Of a stretch of DNA of 64,000 nt, positions 10,018 through 21,220 are shown in pieces. Every line of letters begins with the position of its first letter. Position 1 is the first letter of the stretch. This stretch comes from Embleya hyalina. Lineage in GTDB: Bacteria > Actinomycetota > Actinomycetes > Streptomycetales > Streptomycetaceae. The notes under the pieces are model-generated. The model saw nothing but the letters and a program-made list of their open reading frames with translations. It did not search any database and had not been told where the DNA came from. The position numbers were made by a program, and so were the translations under genes. The stretch lies in assembly GCF_003967355.1 (NCBI RefSeq), contig NZ_BIFH01000056.1, positions 1 to 64,000 of the forward strand. Reading direction: 5' to 3'.

Positions 10018-11802
10018 GTGAGCACCGCGCAGCGGTCGCCCTCCCCGTCGGCCTGGTCCCTCGCCCTGCGTCGTGTGCGCGGCGGCGTGGGCCGGGTCAT
10101 GGCGCTGTGGAACAGATCGATCCAGTTCCGCGTCGTGGCCACCACCCTCGTGCTGTCCGTCGCCGTCACGGTGCTGCTCGGCGTGGTGGTGGTCGGTCAG
10201 GTCCGCAACGGCCTGCTCGACGCGAAGGTGGCCTCCGCCCGGTCCCAGGCCCAGGGCGGCTTCGCCGATGCCCGCGCGCAGGCCGACGAGATCGCCACCA
10301 GCCCGGGCCGGCACGTCCAGGTGCCCACCGGCATGCCCGCCGGCACGCCGGCCACCGGCAACCGGGTGAACACCGGCGACTGGCTCAACGCGCTGGTCAA
10401 GCAGCTCTCCAGCGGCGGCCAGGGGGTGTACGACGTGGCTGCGACCAGTCAGGACACGGTGGACAGCCCACCCGGGTCCGGCCGCAGCCCCCGCGCGTCC
10501 GGCGACGTGGTCCCCGACGACAGCGTGCCGGCCGAACTGCGCCGCGAGGTCGGCCTCAAACACGGGGTGGCGCTGCTCCAGTACACCCAGATCGTGCGCG
10601 AGGGCCAGCACGGCGAGGGCCCGGCGGAGACCACCCGCGAGGCCGGCCTGGTGGTCGGCGCCCAGTTGGAGGACCCCGACGGGGGGTCGTACCAGCTGTA
10701 CTACTTCTTCTCCTTCGGTCCCGAGGAGAAGACCCTGGGCCTGGTGCGCAGCACGCTGGCCACCGCCGGGGTCTTCCTCGTGCTGCTCCTGGTGGCGATC
10801 GCGGCGCTGGTGACCCGGTGGGTGGTCACCCCGGTGCGGATGGCGGCCCGGATCGCCGAGCGGTTGGCGGCGGGTCGGCTGGAGGAGCGGATGCGGGTGG
10901 TCGGCGCGGACGACCTGGCCCGGCTGGGCTCGTCGTTCAACAAGATGGCGTCCAACCTGCAGAACCAGATCAGACAGCTGGAGGAGTTGTCCCGGGTGCA
11001 GCGCCGGTTCGTCTCCGACGTCTCGCACGAACTGCGCACCCCGCTGACCACCGTGCGGATGGCCGCCGACGTGCTGTTCGAGGCGCGCGAGGACTTCGAC
11101 CCGGCCACCCGGCGCTCGGCCGAGCTGCTGCAGAACCAGCTGGACCGGTTCGAGGCGCTGCTGTCGGACCTGTTGGAGATCAGCCGGTTCGACGCGGGCG
11201 CGGCGGTGCTCGATGCCGAGCCGGTGGACCTGCGCGACCTGGTGCGTCGGGTGGTCGAGGGCGCCGAGCCGCTGGCCGAGCGGCGCGGCAGCCGGCTCGT
11301 GGTGCGCGCGCCGGACAAGCCGTGCGTGGCCGAGGTCGATCCCCGGCGGATCGACCGGGTGCTGCGCAACCTGGTGGTCAACGCGATCGAGCACGGCGAG
11401 GGGCACGACGTGGTGGTCACCGTCGCCGCCGGCGAGGACTCGGTCGCGGTGGCCGTGCGCGACTACGGCGTGGGCCTCAAGCCCGGCGAGTCCTCGCTGG
11501 TGTTCGCCCGGTTCTGGCGGGCCGACCCGGCCAGGGCGCGGACCACCGGCGGCACCGGCCTGGGCCTGTCCATCGCGCTCGAGGACGCGCATCTGCACGG
11601 CGGCTGGCTCCAGGCCTGGGGCGAGCCGGGCGGCGGCTCGCAGTTCCGGCTGAGCCTGCCCAAGACCGCGGGCGGCGAGCTGGTGCGGTCCCCGCTGCCG
11701 TTGGAGCCCGAGGACTCGCGGGCCAATCGGGGCCTGGGGCCGGCGGGCTCGCCGTATCGGCGCGGCGTACGTACGGCCGGTTCCGCGGGAGGCAGTCGAT
11801 GA
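10018..11802 (+). CDS. mtrB: MtrB sensor histidine kinase
   Basis: The protein has 594 residues. The first membrane segment (VVATTLVLSVAVTVLLGVVVV) lies near residues 38-60 and is followed by an extracellular sensor domain of about 170 residues. The second segment (about 245-268) leads into a HAMP domain. The HisKA motif is RRFVSDVSHELRTPLTTVRM, with the phosphoacceptor His. The ATPase domain has N-box NLVVNAIEHGEG, G1 DYGVGLKPG and G2 GGTGLGLSIAL. GTG 10018 is the only reasonable start after the mtrA stop. The stop overlaps lpqB as ATGA. It forms the MtrAB-LpqB signalling set with its neighbours. Confidence 0.97.
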   Translation: MSTAQRSPSPSAWSLALRRVRGGVGRVMALWNRSIQFRVVATTLVLSVAVTVLLGVVVVGQVRNGLLDAKVASARSQAQGGFADARAQADEIATSPGRHVQVPTGMPAGTPATGNRVNTGDWLNALVKQLSSGGQGVYDVAATSQDTVDSPPGSGRSPRASGDVVPDDSVPAELRREVGLKHGVALLQYTQIVREGQHGEGPAETTREAGLVVGAQLEDPDGGSYQLYYFFSFGPEEKTLGLVRSTLATAGVFLVLLLVAIAALVTRWVVTPVRMAARIAERLAAGRLEERMRVVGADDLARLGSSFNKMASNLQNQIRQLEELSRVQRRFVSDVSHELRTPLTTVRMAADVLFEAREDFDPATRRSAELLQNQLDRFEALLSDLLEISRFDAGAAVLDAEPVDLRDLVRRVVEGAEPLAERRGSRLVVRAPDKPCVAEVDPRRIDRVLRNLVVNAIEHGEGHDVVVTVAAGEDSVAVAVRDYGVGLKPGESSLVFARFWRADPARARTTGGTGLGLSIALEDAHLHGGWLQAWGEPGGGSQFRLSLPKTAGGELVRSPLPLEPEDSRANRGLGPAGSPYRRGVRTAGSAGGSR

Positions 11803-13574
11803 GGCGGATCACCCCGTTCCTGGCCCTGGTGTGCGTGCTGTGCGCGCTCGGCGGGTGTGCGTCGATGCCGCACAGCGGCAGCGTGCGCGAGGCGGCCAAG
11901 GGCGGCACCAAGGACCAGGGCCCGGAGCAGCAGGTGCGGGTGTTCGCCGTGCCGCCCAAGCCCGGCGAGCAGCCGCACGGCATGGTGGCCGGCTTCCTGG
12001 AGGCGGTCACCAGCGACGAGCCCGACTACACCACCGCGCGCGCCTACCTGACCCCGGAGGCCCGGGCCAAGTGGGTGCCCACGCGCGAGATCGTGGTGCT
12101 CAACACGATCGCGAAGATCGAACTCGTGGCCGGCGCCGACGAGCGGACCTATCGGGCCGAGGTCTCCGGCACCCGGGTCGGCACCGTGGACAGCCGCAAC
12201 GCCTACCAGCCCGAACAGCAGGCGGGCGCGCCCTACCTGGCCACCCTGCAACTGCGCCTGGGCACCGACAACCAGTGGCGGATCGCCGACCTGCCCGACG
12301 GGTTGATCCTGTCCAACGCCGAGTTCCACCGGATCTACCGGTCGGTCAACACCTACTGGTTCGCCACCTCGATGCCGCTGGGCCAGGACGTCCTGGTGCC
12401 CGATCCGGTCTACCTGCGCAGCCGGGTGGGACTGACCTCGGCGCTGGTGCGGCAACTGATGAACGGCCCCACCGACTGGCTGCGGCCGGTGGTGGAGAGC
12501 GCCTTCCCGGCCGGCACCGAGCCCGCCGACCGGGTGGTCTCGATCGAGGACAACCGGACCGCCCGGGTCCAGCTCAACCGCCAGGCCAGACTCGCGCAGG
12601 GCAAGGGCTGCGAGCGCATGGCCGCCCAACTGCTGTTCACGCTGCGCCAGGTCTCGGGGGTGGACTCGGTCTCGATCACCGGCGGCGGCGCGCCGATGTG
12701 CCTGCTCTCCGACGAGGACGCCGCACGCTACGACCCCGCGCGGGCGGCCAAGACGCCCGGGGCCACCGGCTACTTCATCGCCAAGGGCGGCATGGTCAAC
12801 GTGGTGCCCGGCGCGAACGGCAACCCGCCGGCGCTGCCGGGACCCTTCGGCGACGGCACCTTCAAGGTGGACCAGATCGCCGTCTCGCGGGACCAGTTCC
12901 GGCGGCGGATCGCGGGCATCGACACCGGCGGGCGCAAGTTGTGGGTCGGCGACGTGGACGGTCACGGCGAGGCCCAGGAGTGGCTGAACACCACGCCCGG
13001 GTCGCTGTCGAGCCCGACCTGGGACGGCCGCGGCGTGTTGTGGGCGCTGGATCGCACCAGGAACGCCGAGCAGGTGTTGGCGCTGTACGAGGACGAGCGG
13101 CGCCAGGTCACCAAGGTCGCGGTCGACGTGGAGGGCATTCCCGCGGCCCGGATCACCGACCTGCGGTTGTCCTCGGACGGCGTGCGTGCGGCGCTGGTGC
13201 TGAACACCGGGCAGGTGCTGGTCGGCCGGGTCGAGCGGCGCGTGAGCAACGGGGTGCCGGCCATCACCATCGCCGCGCCGCGTTCCGTGCTCCCCTCGCT
13301 GGTCGAGGTCAAGGCGATCTCGTGGAACGGCCCGGACCGGCTGGTGGTGCTCGGCAAGGAGGGCCAGGGCGCGCTGCAGCCGCAGATCGTCGACATCGAC
13401 GGCGGCATCTCGATCTCGGTCGCCTCGGTCAACGGCATGCTGCACATCGCCGCGCCGGACGGCGCCGACCAGCCGCTGCTCGCCGACTCCGGCGAGCAGA
13501 ACATCTACCAGCTGTCCCAGGGCAACAACTGGACCAAGGTGCACAGCGGCACGTACCCGGTCTATCCGGGGTAG
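11799..13574 (+). CDS. lpqB: LpqB lipoprotein, MtrB accessory
   Basis: The protein has 591 residues. The signal peptide ends in the lipobox LGGC, with the lipidated Cys at residue 20. A GerMN-like domain occupies roughly residues 200-330, and a propeller-like C-terminal half follows with a conserved INTDG-like core (SSPTWDGRGVLWALD). LpqB sits outside the membrane, and in mycobacteria it is reported to modulate MtrB. The ATG start overlaps the mtrB stop by four bases, so the two are made together. After the stop there is no strong hairpin before comF. Confidence 0.96.
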   Translation: MRRITPFLALVCVLCALGGCASMPHSGSVREAAKGGTKDQGPEQQVRVFAVPPKPGEQPHGMVAGFLEAVTSDEPDYTTARAYLTPEARAKWVPTREIVVLNTIAKIELVAGADERTYRAEVSGTRVGTVDSRNAYQPEQQAGAPYLATLQLRLGTDNQWRIADLPDGLILSNAEFHRIYRSVNTYWFATSMPLGQDVLVPDPVYLRSRVGLTSALVRQLMNGPTDWLRPVVESAFPAGTEPADRVVSIEDNRTARVQLNRQARLAQGKGCERMAAQLLFTLRQVSGVDSVSITGGGAPMCLLSDEDAARYDPARAAKTPGATGYFIAKGGMVNVVPGANGNPPALPGPFGDGTFKVDQIAVSRDQFRRRIAGIDTGGRKLWVGDVDGHGEAQEWLNTTPGSLSSPTWDGRGVLWALDRTRNAEQVLALYEDERRQVTKVAVDVEGIPAARITDLRLSSDGVRAALVLNTGQVLVGRVERRVSNGVPAITIAAPRSVLPSLVEVKAISWNGPDRLVVLGKEGQGALQPQIVDIDGGISISVASVNGMLHIAAPDGADQPLLADSGEQNIYQLSQGNNWTKVHSGTYPVYPG

Positions 13575-13692
13575 CGCCCGCGCCCGGGGCCGCCCAGGCC
13601 CGAAGCCCGTCCGCCACGGCGCGCCATGACCGGATCGGGTGGTTGCGCGTGCGACCGGTCCGTTTCGGGGCCGGGCGTGCGAGCTTGGGGGC

Positions 13693-14574
13693 ATGGAACG
13701 GCGTCGGGTGCTCGCGACATGGGCCGACCTGGTGTTGCCCGTGTGCTGCGCGGGCTGCGCCGCGCCCGGCGCGCAGTTGTGCGCCGCCTGTCGGGCGGTG
13801 TTCGTCCCGGCGCCGCGGCCGGCCGACCCGGTGCCCGCGCCCGAGGGGCTGCCGCCGGTACACGCGGTCACCGCCTATCGGGAGCCGGTGCGCTCGGTGC
13901 TCGCCGCGTACAAGGAGCACGGCGCGCGCCGCCTGGCCCGCCCCCTGGGGGACGCGCTGGCCCGGGCGGTGGCGGCCGGTCTCGCCGATCCGGCCGGGCC
14001 GTGCCTGCTGGTCCCGGTGCCCTCGACACGCGCCGCGGTGCGTCGGCGCGGTCGGGACGCCACCGGGGAGCTGGCGCTGCGCGCGGCCGGCCGATTGCGC
14101 GCGGCCGGGGTACCCGCGCGGGTGCTGCCGGCACTCCGACATACCCGTCGAATCCTGGACCAGGCGGGCCTTTCTGCACATGAACGGAGGATGAACGTGC
14201 GCCGATCAATGATCGTTTCGGACAGGTTGGCGCCCTTGTTTACGGGCATTAGTGTGGTGATCGTCGTCGATGATGTTTGCACCACCGGCGCAACTCTCGC
14301 GGAGGCGACCCGTGCGGTCCGAGCCGTGGGAGGGCGAGTCGAGGCGGCGGCCGTGGTGGCCGCGACCGCCCGGCGGCGCGGGACGGAGCAGGGCCGTCGG
14401 CGACCTGGTCGGTCGGATGGGTGCCCACCCCTCCGGCATGGCGCAATGGATGGAGTTCTGCGTGGACATTGTCGTCAAGGGCCGCAAGACCGAGGTACCC
14501 GAGCGTTTTCGCAAGCACTGTGTCGAGAAGCTGGAGAAGATCCGCAAGCTCGACGACAAGGTGATCAGCGTTGA
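13693..14574 (+). CDS. ComF-family phosphoribosyltransferase-like protein with overlapping tail
   Basis: The protein has 293 residues as read. The N-terminus carries a four-cysteine zinc-ribbon pattern (PVCCAGCAAPGAQLCAAC). The C-terminal half is a type I phosphoribosyltransferase fold with LLVPVPSTRAAVRRRGRD and the PRPP-binding signature VVIVVDDVCTTGATLAEA. ComF relatives end near residue 235; here the frame continues about 59 more Arg/Gly-rich residues and runs 113 bases into hpf. The extension looks like non-coding sequence read through, so a sequence error or a recently lost stop is possible. The comF-hpf order is conserved in Streptomyces; a competence role is not implied. Confidence 0.85.
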   Translation: MERRRVLATWADLVLPVCCAGCAAPGAQLCAACRAVFVPAPRPADPVPAPEGLPPVHAVTAYREPVRSVLAAYKEHGARRLARPLGDALARAVAAGLADPAGPCLLVPVPSTRAAVRRRGRDATGELALRAAGRLRAAGVPARVLPALRHTRRILDQAGLSAHERRMNVRRSMIVSDRLAPLFTGISVVIVVDDVCTTGATLAEATRAVRAVGGRVEAAAVVAATARRRGTEQGRRRPGRSDGCPPLRHGAMDGVLRGHCRQGPQDRGTRAFSQALCREAGEDPQARRQGDQR

Positions 14575-15142
14575 CGTGGAGGTGTCCAAGGAGCGGAACC
14601 CGCGGCTGGCGGAGCGCTCGGACCGGGTGGAGATCACGCTGAACACGCGTGGCCCCGTCATCCGGGGCGAAGCCGCCGCGTCCGACCCCTACGCCGCACT
14701 CGACCTGGCGTGCGCGAGACTCGAGGCACAGTTGCGCAAGGCCGCCGACCGGCGGCGCGTGCACCATGGTCACCGCTCCCCCGTCTCGGTGGGCGCGGCC
14801 ACTGCGGAGATCAATCACGCCGATCGGCTCAATGGGGCCGTGGTGGCGTCCGCGGAAGACATCGAGGCTGTGAAGAACGGCGAATTGAGGCCCCAGCCGC
14901 ACATGGCGGGCCCGATCGAGGTGGATGGCGAAGGCCCCCTCGTGGTTCGCGAGAAGGTACACGCCGGGCGTCCGATGGCGCTCGACCAGGCGCTGTACGA
15001 GATGGAGTTGGTGGGCCACGACTTCTATCTGTTCATCGATTCGAGCACCAGGTGGCCGAGTGTGGTGTACCGCCGGCACGGCTACGACTACGGTGTGATC
15101 CACCTCAAGCCCGAGGACCGCGAGGACGGTGGACCGCAGTAG
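14462..15142 (+). CDS. hpf: Long-form ribosome hibernation promoting factor
   Basis: The protein has 226 residues. The N-terminal S30AE/YfiA domain starts DIVVKGRKTEVPERFRKH and covers about 105 residues. A linker follows, and the C-terminal dimerisation domain (about residues 165-225) contains ALYEMELVGHDFYLFID and VVYRRHGYDYGVIHL. Long HPF dimerises 70S ribosomes into inactive 100S particles in stress or stationary phase. GTG 14462 was chosen because GGAG lies six bases upstream and the domain begins there; ATG 14450 is an in-frame alternative. The gene lies inside the last 113 bases of the comF reading frame. Confidence 0.93.
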   Translation: MDIVVKGRKTEVPERFRKHCVEKLEKIRKLDDKVISVDVEVSKERNPRLAERSDRVEITLNTRGPVIRGEAAASDPYAALDLACARLEAQLRKAADRRRVHHGHRSPVSVGAATAEINHADRLNGAVVASAEDIEAVKNGELRPQPHMAGPIEVDGEGPLVVREKVHAGRPMALDQALYEMELVGHDFYLFIDSSTRWPSVVYRRHGYDYGVIHLKPEDREDGGPQ

Positions 15143-15182
15143 TCGCGGTCGGGCCGCCCCCGCGCGCCCTCTGGTCGTGATT

Positions 15183-15214
15183 CGACGCCGAAACCCTTCG
15201 GGGTTTCGGCGTCG
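15183..15214 (+). terminator. Hairpin terminator after hpf
   Basis: There is a perfect 14-bp stem (CGACGCCGAAACCC and its complement) closed by a TTCG tetraloop on a C-G pair, a very stable hairpin. It sits about 40 bases after hpf. The T-tract is weak, as is usual in actinomycetes. Confidence 0.85.
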
Positions 15215-15361
15215 GTTGCGTCCCCGACCCTGGCGTTCCCTGGCGAATGTTCCGCTTCGCAAGTACGTTCCGCACATAACGCCCATCAGGGCCTGGCGTC
15301 GTGGCGATCACGTGGGATCATGTCCTGGACACGGATCGTGCCGACCCAGGGGGGAAACACG

Positions 15362-16072
15362 GTGGGTGAACAGTCTGTTCCGGCCCGCGTGGAGCACGGC
15401 TCAGCGGGCGAACCGATTCGCGTGCTGGTGGTCGACGATCACGATCTGTTTCGCCGGGGTCTGGACATCGTGCTCGCGCCGGAGCCCGATATCACCGTGG
15501 TCGGCGAGGCCGGGGACGGCGCCGAGGCGCTGGAGGCCGCGCAGGACCTGCTGCCCGACATCGTCCTGATGGACGTGCGCATGCCCAGACGCGGTGGCAT
15601 CGAGGCCTGCACCGCGATCAAGGAGGTCGCGCCCAGCACGCAGATCATCATGTTGACGATGAGTGAGGAAGAGGCCGACCTCTACGACGCGATCAAGGCC
15701 GGCGCCACCGGATATCTGCTCAAGGAGATCTCGCACGGCGAGGTGGCCTCGGCGATCCGCGCGGTGGCCGACGGGCAGTCGCAGATCAGCCCGTCGATGG
15801 CGGTCAAGCTGCTGACCGAGTTCAAGTCGATGAGCCGGCGCGACGACGAGCGCCGACTGGTGCCGGCGCCGCGGCTGACCGACCGCGAGATCGAGGTGCT
15901 GCGCCTGGTCGCCACCGGGCGCAACAACCGCGACATCGCCAAGCAGTTGTTCATCAGCGAGAACACCGTGAAGAACCACGTGCGCAACATCCTCGAGAAA
16001 TTGCAGCTGCATTCGCGCATGGAGGCCGTGGTCTACGCGATGCGGGAGAAGATCCTGGAGATCGGCGACTGA
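15362..16072 (+). CDS. Orphan NarL/LuxR-family response regulator
   Basis: The protein has 236 residues. The receiver domain starts IRVLVVDDHDLFRRGLDI, with the phosphoacceptor Asp in IVLMDVRMPRRGG and the conserved Lys in GYLLKEISHGE. The C-terminal HTH reads LTDREIEVLRLVATGRNNRDIAKQLFISENTVKNHV, a typical LuxR fold. GTG 15362 has a strong purine-rich ribosome site (AGGGGGGAAA). No kinase gene is adjacent, so the partner is unknown. The same gene occurs at this place (between hpf and secA) in Streptomyces genomes as I recall them. A bidirectional hairpin lies just after the stop. Confidence 0.92.
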   Translation: MGEQSVPARVEHGSAGEPIRVLVVDDHDLFRRGLDIVLAPEPDITVVGEAGDGAEALEAAQDLLPDIVLMDVRMPRRGGIEACTAIKEVAPSTQIIMLTMSEEEADLYDAIKAGATGYLLKEISHGEVASAIRAVADGQSQISPSMAVKLLTEFKSMSRRDDERRLVPAPRLTDREIEVLRLVATGRNNRDIAKQLFISENTVKNHVRNILEKLQLHSRMEAVVYAMREKILEIGD

Positions 16073-16090
16073 ATCGGGGCGCCGCCCGGG

Positions 16091-16136
16091 CCCTCCGGGG
16101 TCGGCCGGACGCGGACGCCCGGCCGATCCCGGAGGG
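16091..16136. terminator. Bidirectional hairpin between convergent genes
   Basis: An 18-bp stem (CCCTCCGGGGTCGGCCGG at 16091-16108 against 16119-16136, with a single mismatch that can be a G-U pair) encloses a 10-base loop. It fills the 64-bp gap between the response regulator and the convergent winged-helix gene, so it can serve both. Confidence 0.8.
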
Positions 16137-17345
16137 TCAGCCCGCGAGCAGCGCGGTCAGCCGCGCGCGGGTGCTCTCGTGGTCCAGCGCCTCGATCCGT
16201 ACGTCGTCGCACCCCACCCACCCGGCGGCCGCGCGCAGCGCGTCGGCCGCGCCGGCCAGCACCCGCTCGCCGACCGCGGCGCCGGCCTCGAAGGACATGC
16301 GCCGGGCCACCAGGGTGCGTCCCTCCCGGGCCGGGTCCACCCGGCCGACCAGCCGCCCGCCCGCCAGGATCGGCATCACGAAGTAGCCGTGCACCCGCTT
16401 CGCGGCGGGCACGTACGCCTCCAGGCGGTGCTCGAAGCCGCCGAACACCCGGGCGGTGCGCGGGCGATCCCACACCAGCGAGTCGAACGGCGACAACAGC
16501 GTGGCGCGATGACGCCCACGCGGGGGCGAGGCGAGCGCGTCGGGGTCGGCCCACGCACCCTCGCGGGCGGCCCGTTCGCCCCAGCCCGCGACCGCGACCG
16601 GGACCAGGCCGCTGCCGGGCAGGGCGGCGTCGACCTGGGCCCGGGTCAGCCGGTACTGGTCCATCAGGTCGGCCCGGGTGGCCACCCCGAGCTGTCGGCC
16701 CGCGAGGCGCACCAGGCGGCGCAGGCACTCCGCGTCGTCGGGCTCCTCGGCGAGCAGGGTCGCCGGGACCACACGTTCGGGCAGGTCGTAGACCCGCTTC
16801 CAGCCGTCGCGGCGCACGCAGACCACGTCGCCGAAGGCCAGCGCGCGCTCGACGGCGATCTTGGTCTCGCTCCAGTCCCACCACTCGCCCTTGTTCTTGG
16901 CGCCGCCCAGCGCGGTCGCGGTGAGCGGGCCCTCGGCGCGCAGGCGCGCCAGGACGGTGTCGAACGACTCCTGCGTCACCTGGTGGCCCCACAGCCGGCC
17001 GCGGTCTCGGTAGTGCCGGCGGCGGAAGGCGAAGTCCGGCCAGGTCGACATCGGCAGCACACAGGCCGCGTGCGACCAGTACTCGAACGCGGTCTCGCCG
17101 GACCAGTAGGCGCTCTCGACGGTGGGGCGGCCGACCGGGCCGAGCCGGGAGTAGGGCACCAGCTCGTGCGAGCGGGCCAGCGTGGAGATCGTGTCGAGTT
17201 GTACCGCGCCCAGCGAGCGCAGCACGCCGAGCACGCCCGCCCGGCGATCGGGGGCGCCCAGCAGGCCCTGCGCGGCCAGCACGATGCGGCGGGCCTCGTC
17301 GGCGGTCAGCTCGGCGTCCGGCGTGAAGGTCGGCTGTGAGGTCAT
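16137..17345 (-). CDS. YcaQ/AlkZ-like winged-helix DNA glycosylase family protein (HTH_42)
   Basis: The protein has 402 residues and starts MTSQPTFTPDAELTADEAR. The family pattern is clear: LGAVQLDTISTLARSHELV near residues 45-65, then YWSHAACVLPMSTWPDF and the long C-terminal winged-helix part with DSLVWDRPRTARVFGGFEHRLEAYVP. In the E. coli family member YcaQ the catalytic pair is Q-x-D, in AlkZ-type enzymes Q-x-Q; here VQLDTI gives Q-L-D, pointing to the YcaQ side, which is tied to DNA crosslink or alkyl repair. Function is therefore a family-based inference. It converges with the response regulator and is followed upstream by an acetyltransferase gene on the same strand. Confidence 0.82.
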   Translation of the reverse strand: MTSQPTFTPDAELTADEARRIVLAAQGLLGAPDRRAGVLGVLRSLGAVQLDTISTLARSHELVPYSRLGPVGRPTVESAYWSGETAFEYWSHAACVLPMSTWPDFAFRRRHYRDRGRLWGHQVTQESFDTVLARLRAEGPLTATALGGAKNKGEWWDWSETKIAVERALAFGDVVCVRRDGWKRVYDLPERVVPATLLAEEPDDAECLRRLVRLAGRQLGVATRADLMDQYRLTRAQVDAALPGSGLVPVAVAGWGERAAREGAWADPDALASPPRGRHRATLLSPFDSLVWDRPRTARVFGGFEHRLEAYVPAAKRVHGYFVMPILAGGRLVGRVDPAREGRTLVARRMSFEAGAAVGERVLAGAADALRAAAGWVGCDDVRIEALDHESTRARLTALLAG

Positions 17346-17373
17346 GGCCGCCACCTTAGAACGTATGTTCGCA

Positions 17374-17904
17374 TCAGACGTCCGTGGCGAGCCGGGCGTG
17401 CAGATGTACGTCGGCGAACTCCTCGCCGAAGCCGGTGAGGCAGCCCCGGAGTACTCCTTCGAGTGCATATCCCGACGCGTTCGCGACCGCGCACGAGGCG
17501 GTGTTGGCCACCGTGTGGCGCAGTTCGAGGCGATGCAGATCCAGCGCGCCGAACGCCCAGCGGGTGAGCGCGCCGACCCCGTGCCGGGCCACCCCTCGAC
17601 CGCGCGCCGACTTCAGCGTCCAGTAGCCGACCTCGGCCGAGCGCCACTTCGGCACCACCTTCCACAGCGCCACATGGCCGTGGACCTCGCCGGTCACCGC
17701 GTCCATCACCGCGAACGAGGGCCCCTCGCCGGTCGCCCACCGCCGCTCGCGCTCGGCCAACCACGCGCGCGGATCCTCGTCCTCGGGCTCGGGGGGCCGG
17801 TGCACGATCTCGCCGTCGGCGAGCGCGCCGGCCACCACGTCGACGTCGTGTTCGTTCCAGGGCCGGAGCTGAAAGCGTCCCGCCGCGATCTCCACAGGTT
17901 CCAT
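17374..17904 (-). CDS. GNAT-family N-acetyltransferase, RimJ/RimL-like
   Basis: The protein has 176 residues from ATG 17904 (three more from GTG 17913; neither has a strong ribosome site). The fold is recognisable from [18 protein letters not shown] at the N-terminus, [21 protein letters not shown], which is the acetyl-CoA pyrophosphate-binding loop, and [30 protein letters not shown] near the end. RimJ/RimL relatives acetylate N-termini or small amines; the substrate here is unknown. Its stop is 28 bases from the start of the winged-helix gene, so the two may be co-transcribed. Confidence 0.85.
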   Translation of the reverse strand: MEPVEIAAGRFQLRPWNEHDVDVVAGALADGEIVHRPPEPEDEDPRAWLAERERRWATGEGPSFAVMDAVTGEVHGHVALWKVVPKWRSAEVGYWTLKSARGRGVARHGVGALTRWAFGALDLHRLELRHTVANTASCAVANASGYALEGVLRGCLTGFGEEFADVHLHARLATDV

Positions 17905-18043
17905 GCCGGTCACTGTGCCGGCCCGCGAGGCTCGATCCCGGCTTGCCTCCTCGCATACGATGGCCGTATCGGCGGGACGGGCCCCGCCGTGCCGTCACGT
18001 CCGAAAGGCGGGCGGGCGCCGTCGGGCAAGGAGCTCATCCAGC

Positions 18044-20812
<2,769 letters not shown>

Positions 20813-21220
20813 GGATCCTTCGCGCGGGTCCTCAGGCGTCGGACGGGCTGAGGGGATGTCGGTTGGTGGGGGTCGTGGGTGGTGGCCCCGGTCGGGGTTT
20901 GCCGGCCTGCGGCCCGCTGTCCTCAAGCGCCGGACGGGCTGGGTTTTGGTGCCGGATGGGCTGACGGGCTGAGGTTTGGTGCCGGATGGGCTGACGGGCT
21001 CGGGTTTGGTGCCGGATGGGTTGACGGGCTCGGGTTTGGTGTCGGACCGGCTGACAGGGTCGGGTTTGGTGCTGGATGGGCTGACGGGCTCGGGTTTGGT
21101 GTCGGACCGGCTGACAGGGTCGGGTTTGGTGCTGGATGGGTTGACGGGCTGATGTTTGGTTCGGGTTGGTGATGGTGGGGGCGAGGGCCCGGACCCGGGG
21201 GGTTCGGGCCCTCTGGGTTT
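20813..21220. other. Intergenic region rich in short repeats
   Basis: This gap of about 400 bp separates secA from the convergent Rv3235-like gene. It contains two copies of a motif I recognise as abundant in Streptomyces intergenic DNA (consensus about TCCTCAAGCGCCGGACGGGCTG, at about 20829-20851 and 20920-20941). The second runs directly into a 30-bp tandem array. No gene is supported, although both strands are open through the array. Confidence 0.75.
20941..21170. repeat. 30-bp tandem repeat array, seven full units plus a partial
   Basis: Units begin at 20941, 20971, 21001, 21031, 21061, 21091 and 21121, with a partial unit from 21151. The core is GGTTTGGTGCCGGATGGG followed by CTGACGGGCT. 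Units 21031-21090 and 21091-21150 form a near-identical 60-bp higher-order repeat, which suggests duplication of a pair. The ends of units resemble the dispersed GGACGGGCTG motif just upstream, so the array may have grown from one such element. The 30-bp period keeps reading frames open on both strands, giving decapeptide repeats that I do not take as genes. Confidence 0.9.

Noticed and set aside
9961-11598. Long minus-strand frame across mtrB
   Set aside because: Shadow of mtrB, no ribosome site or family features.
20941-21170. CRISPR-like array
   Set aside because: Units are contiguous with no spacers between them and no cas genes nearby.
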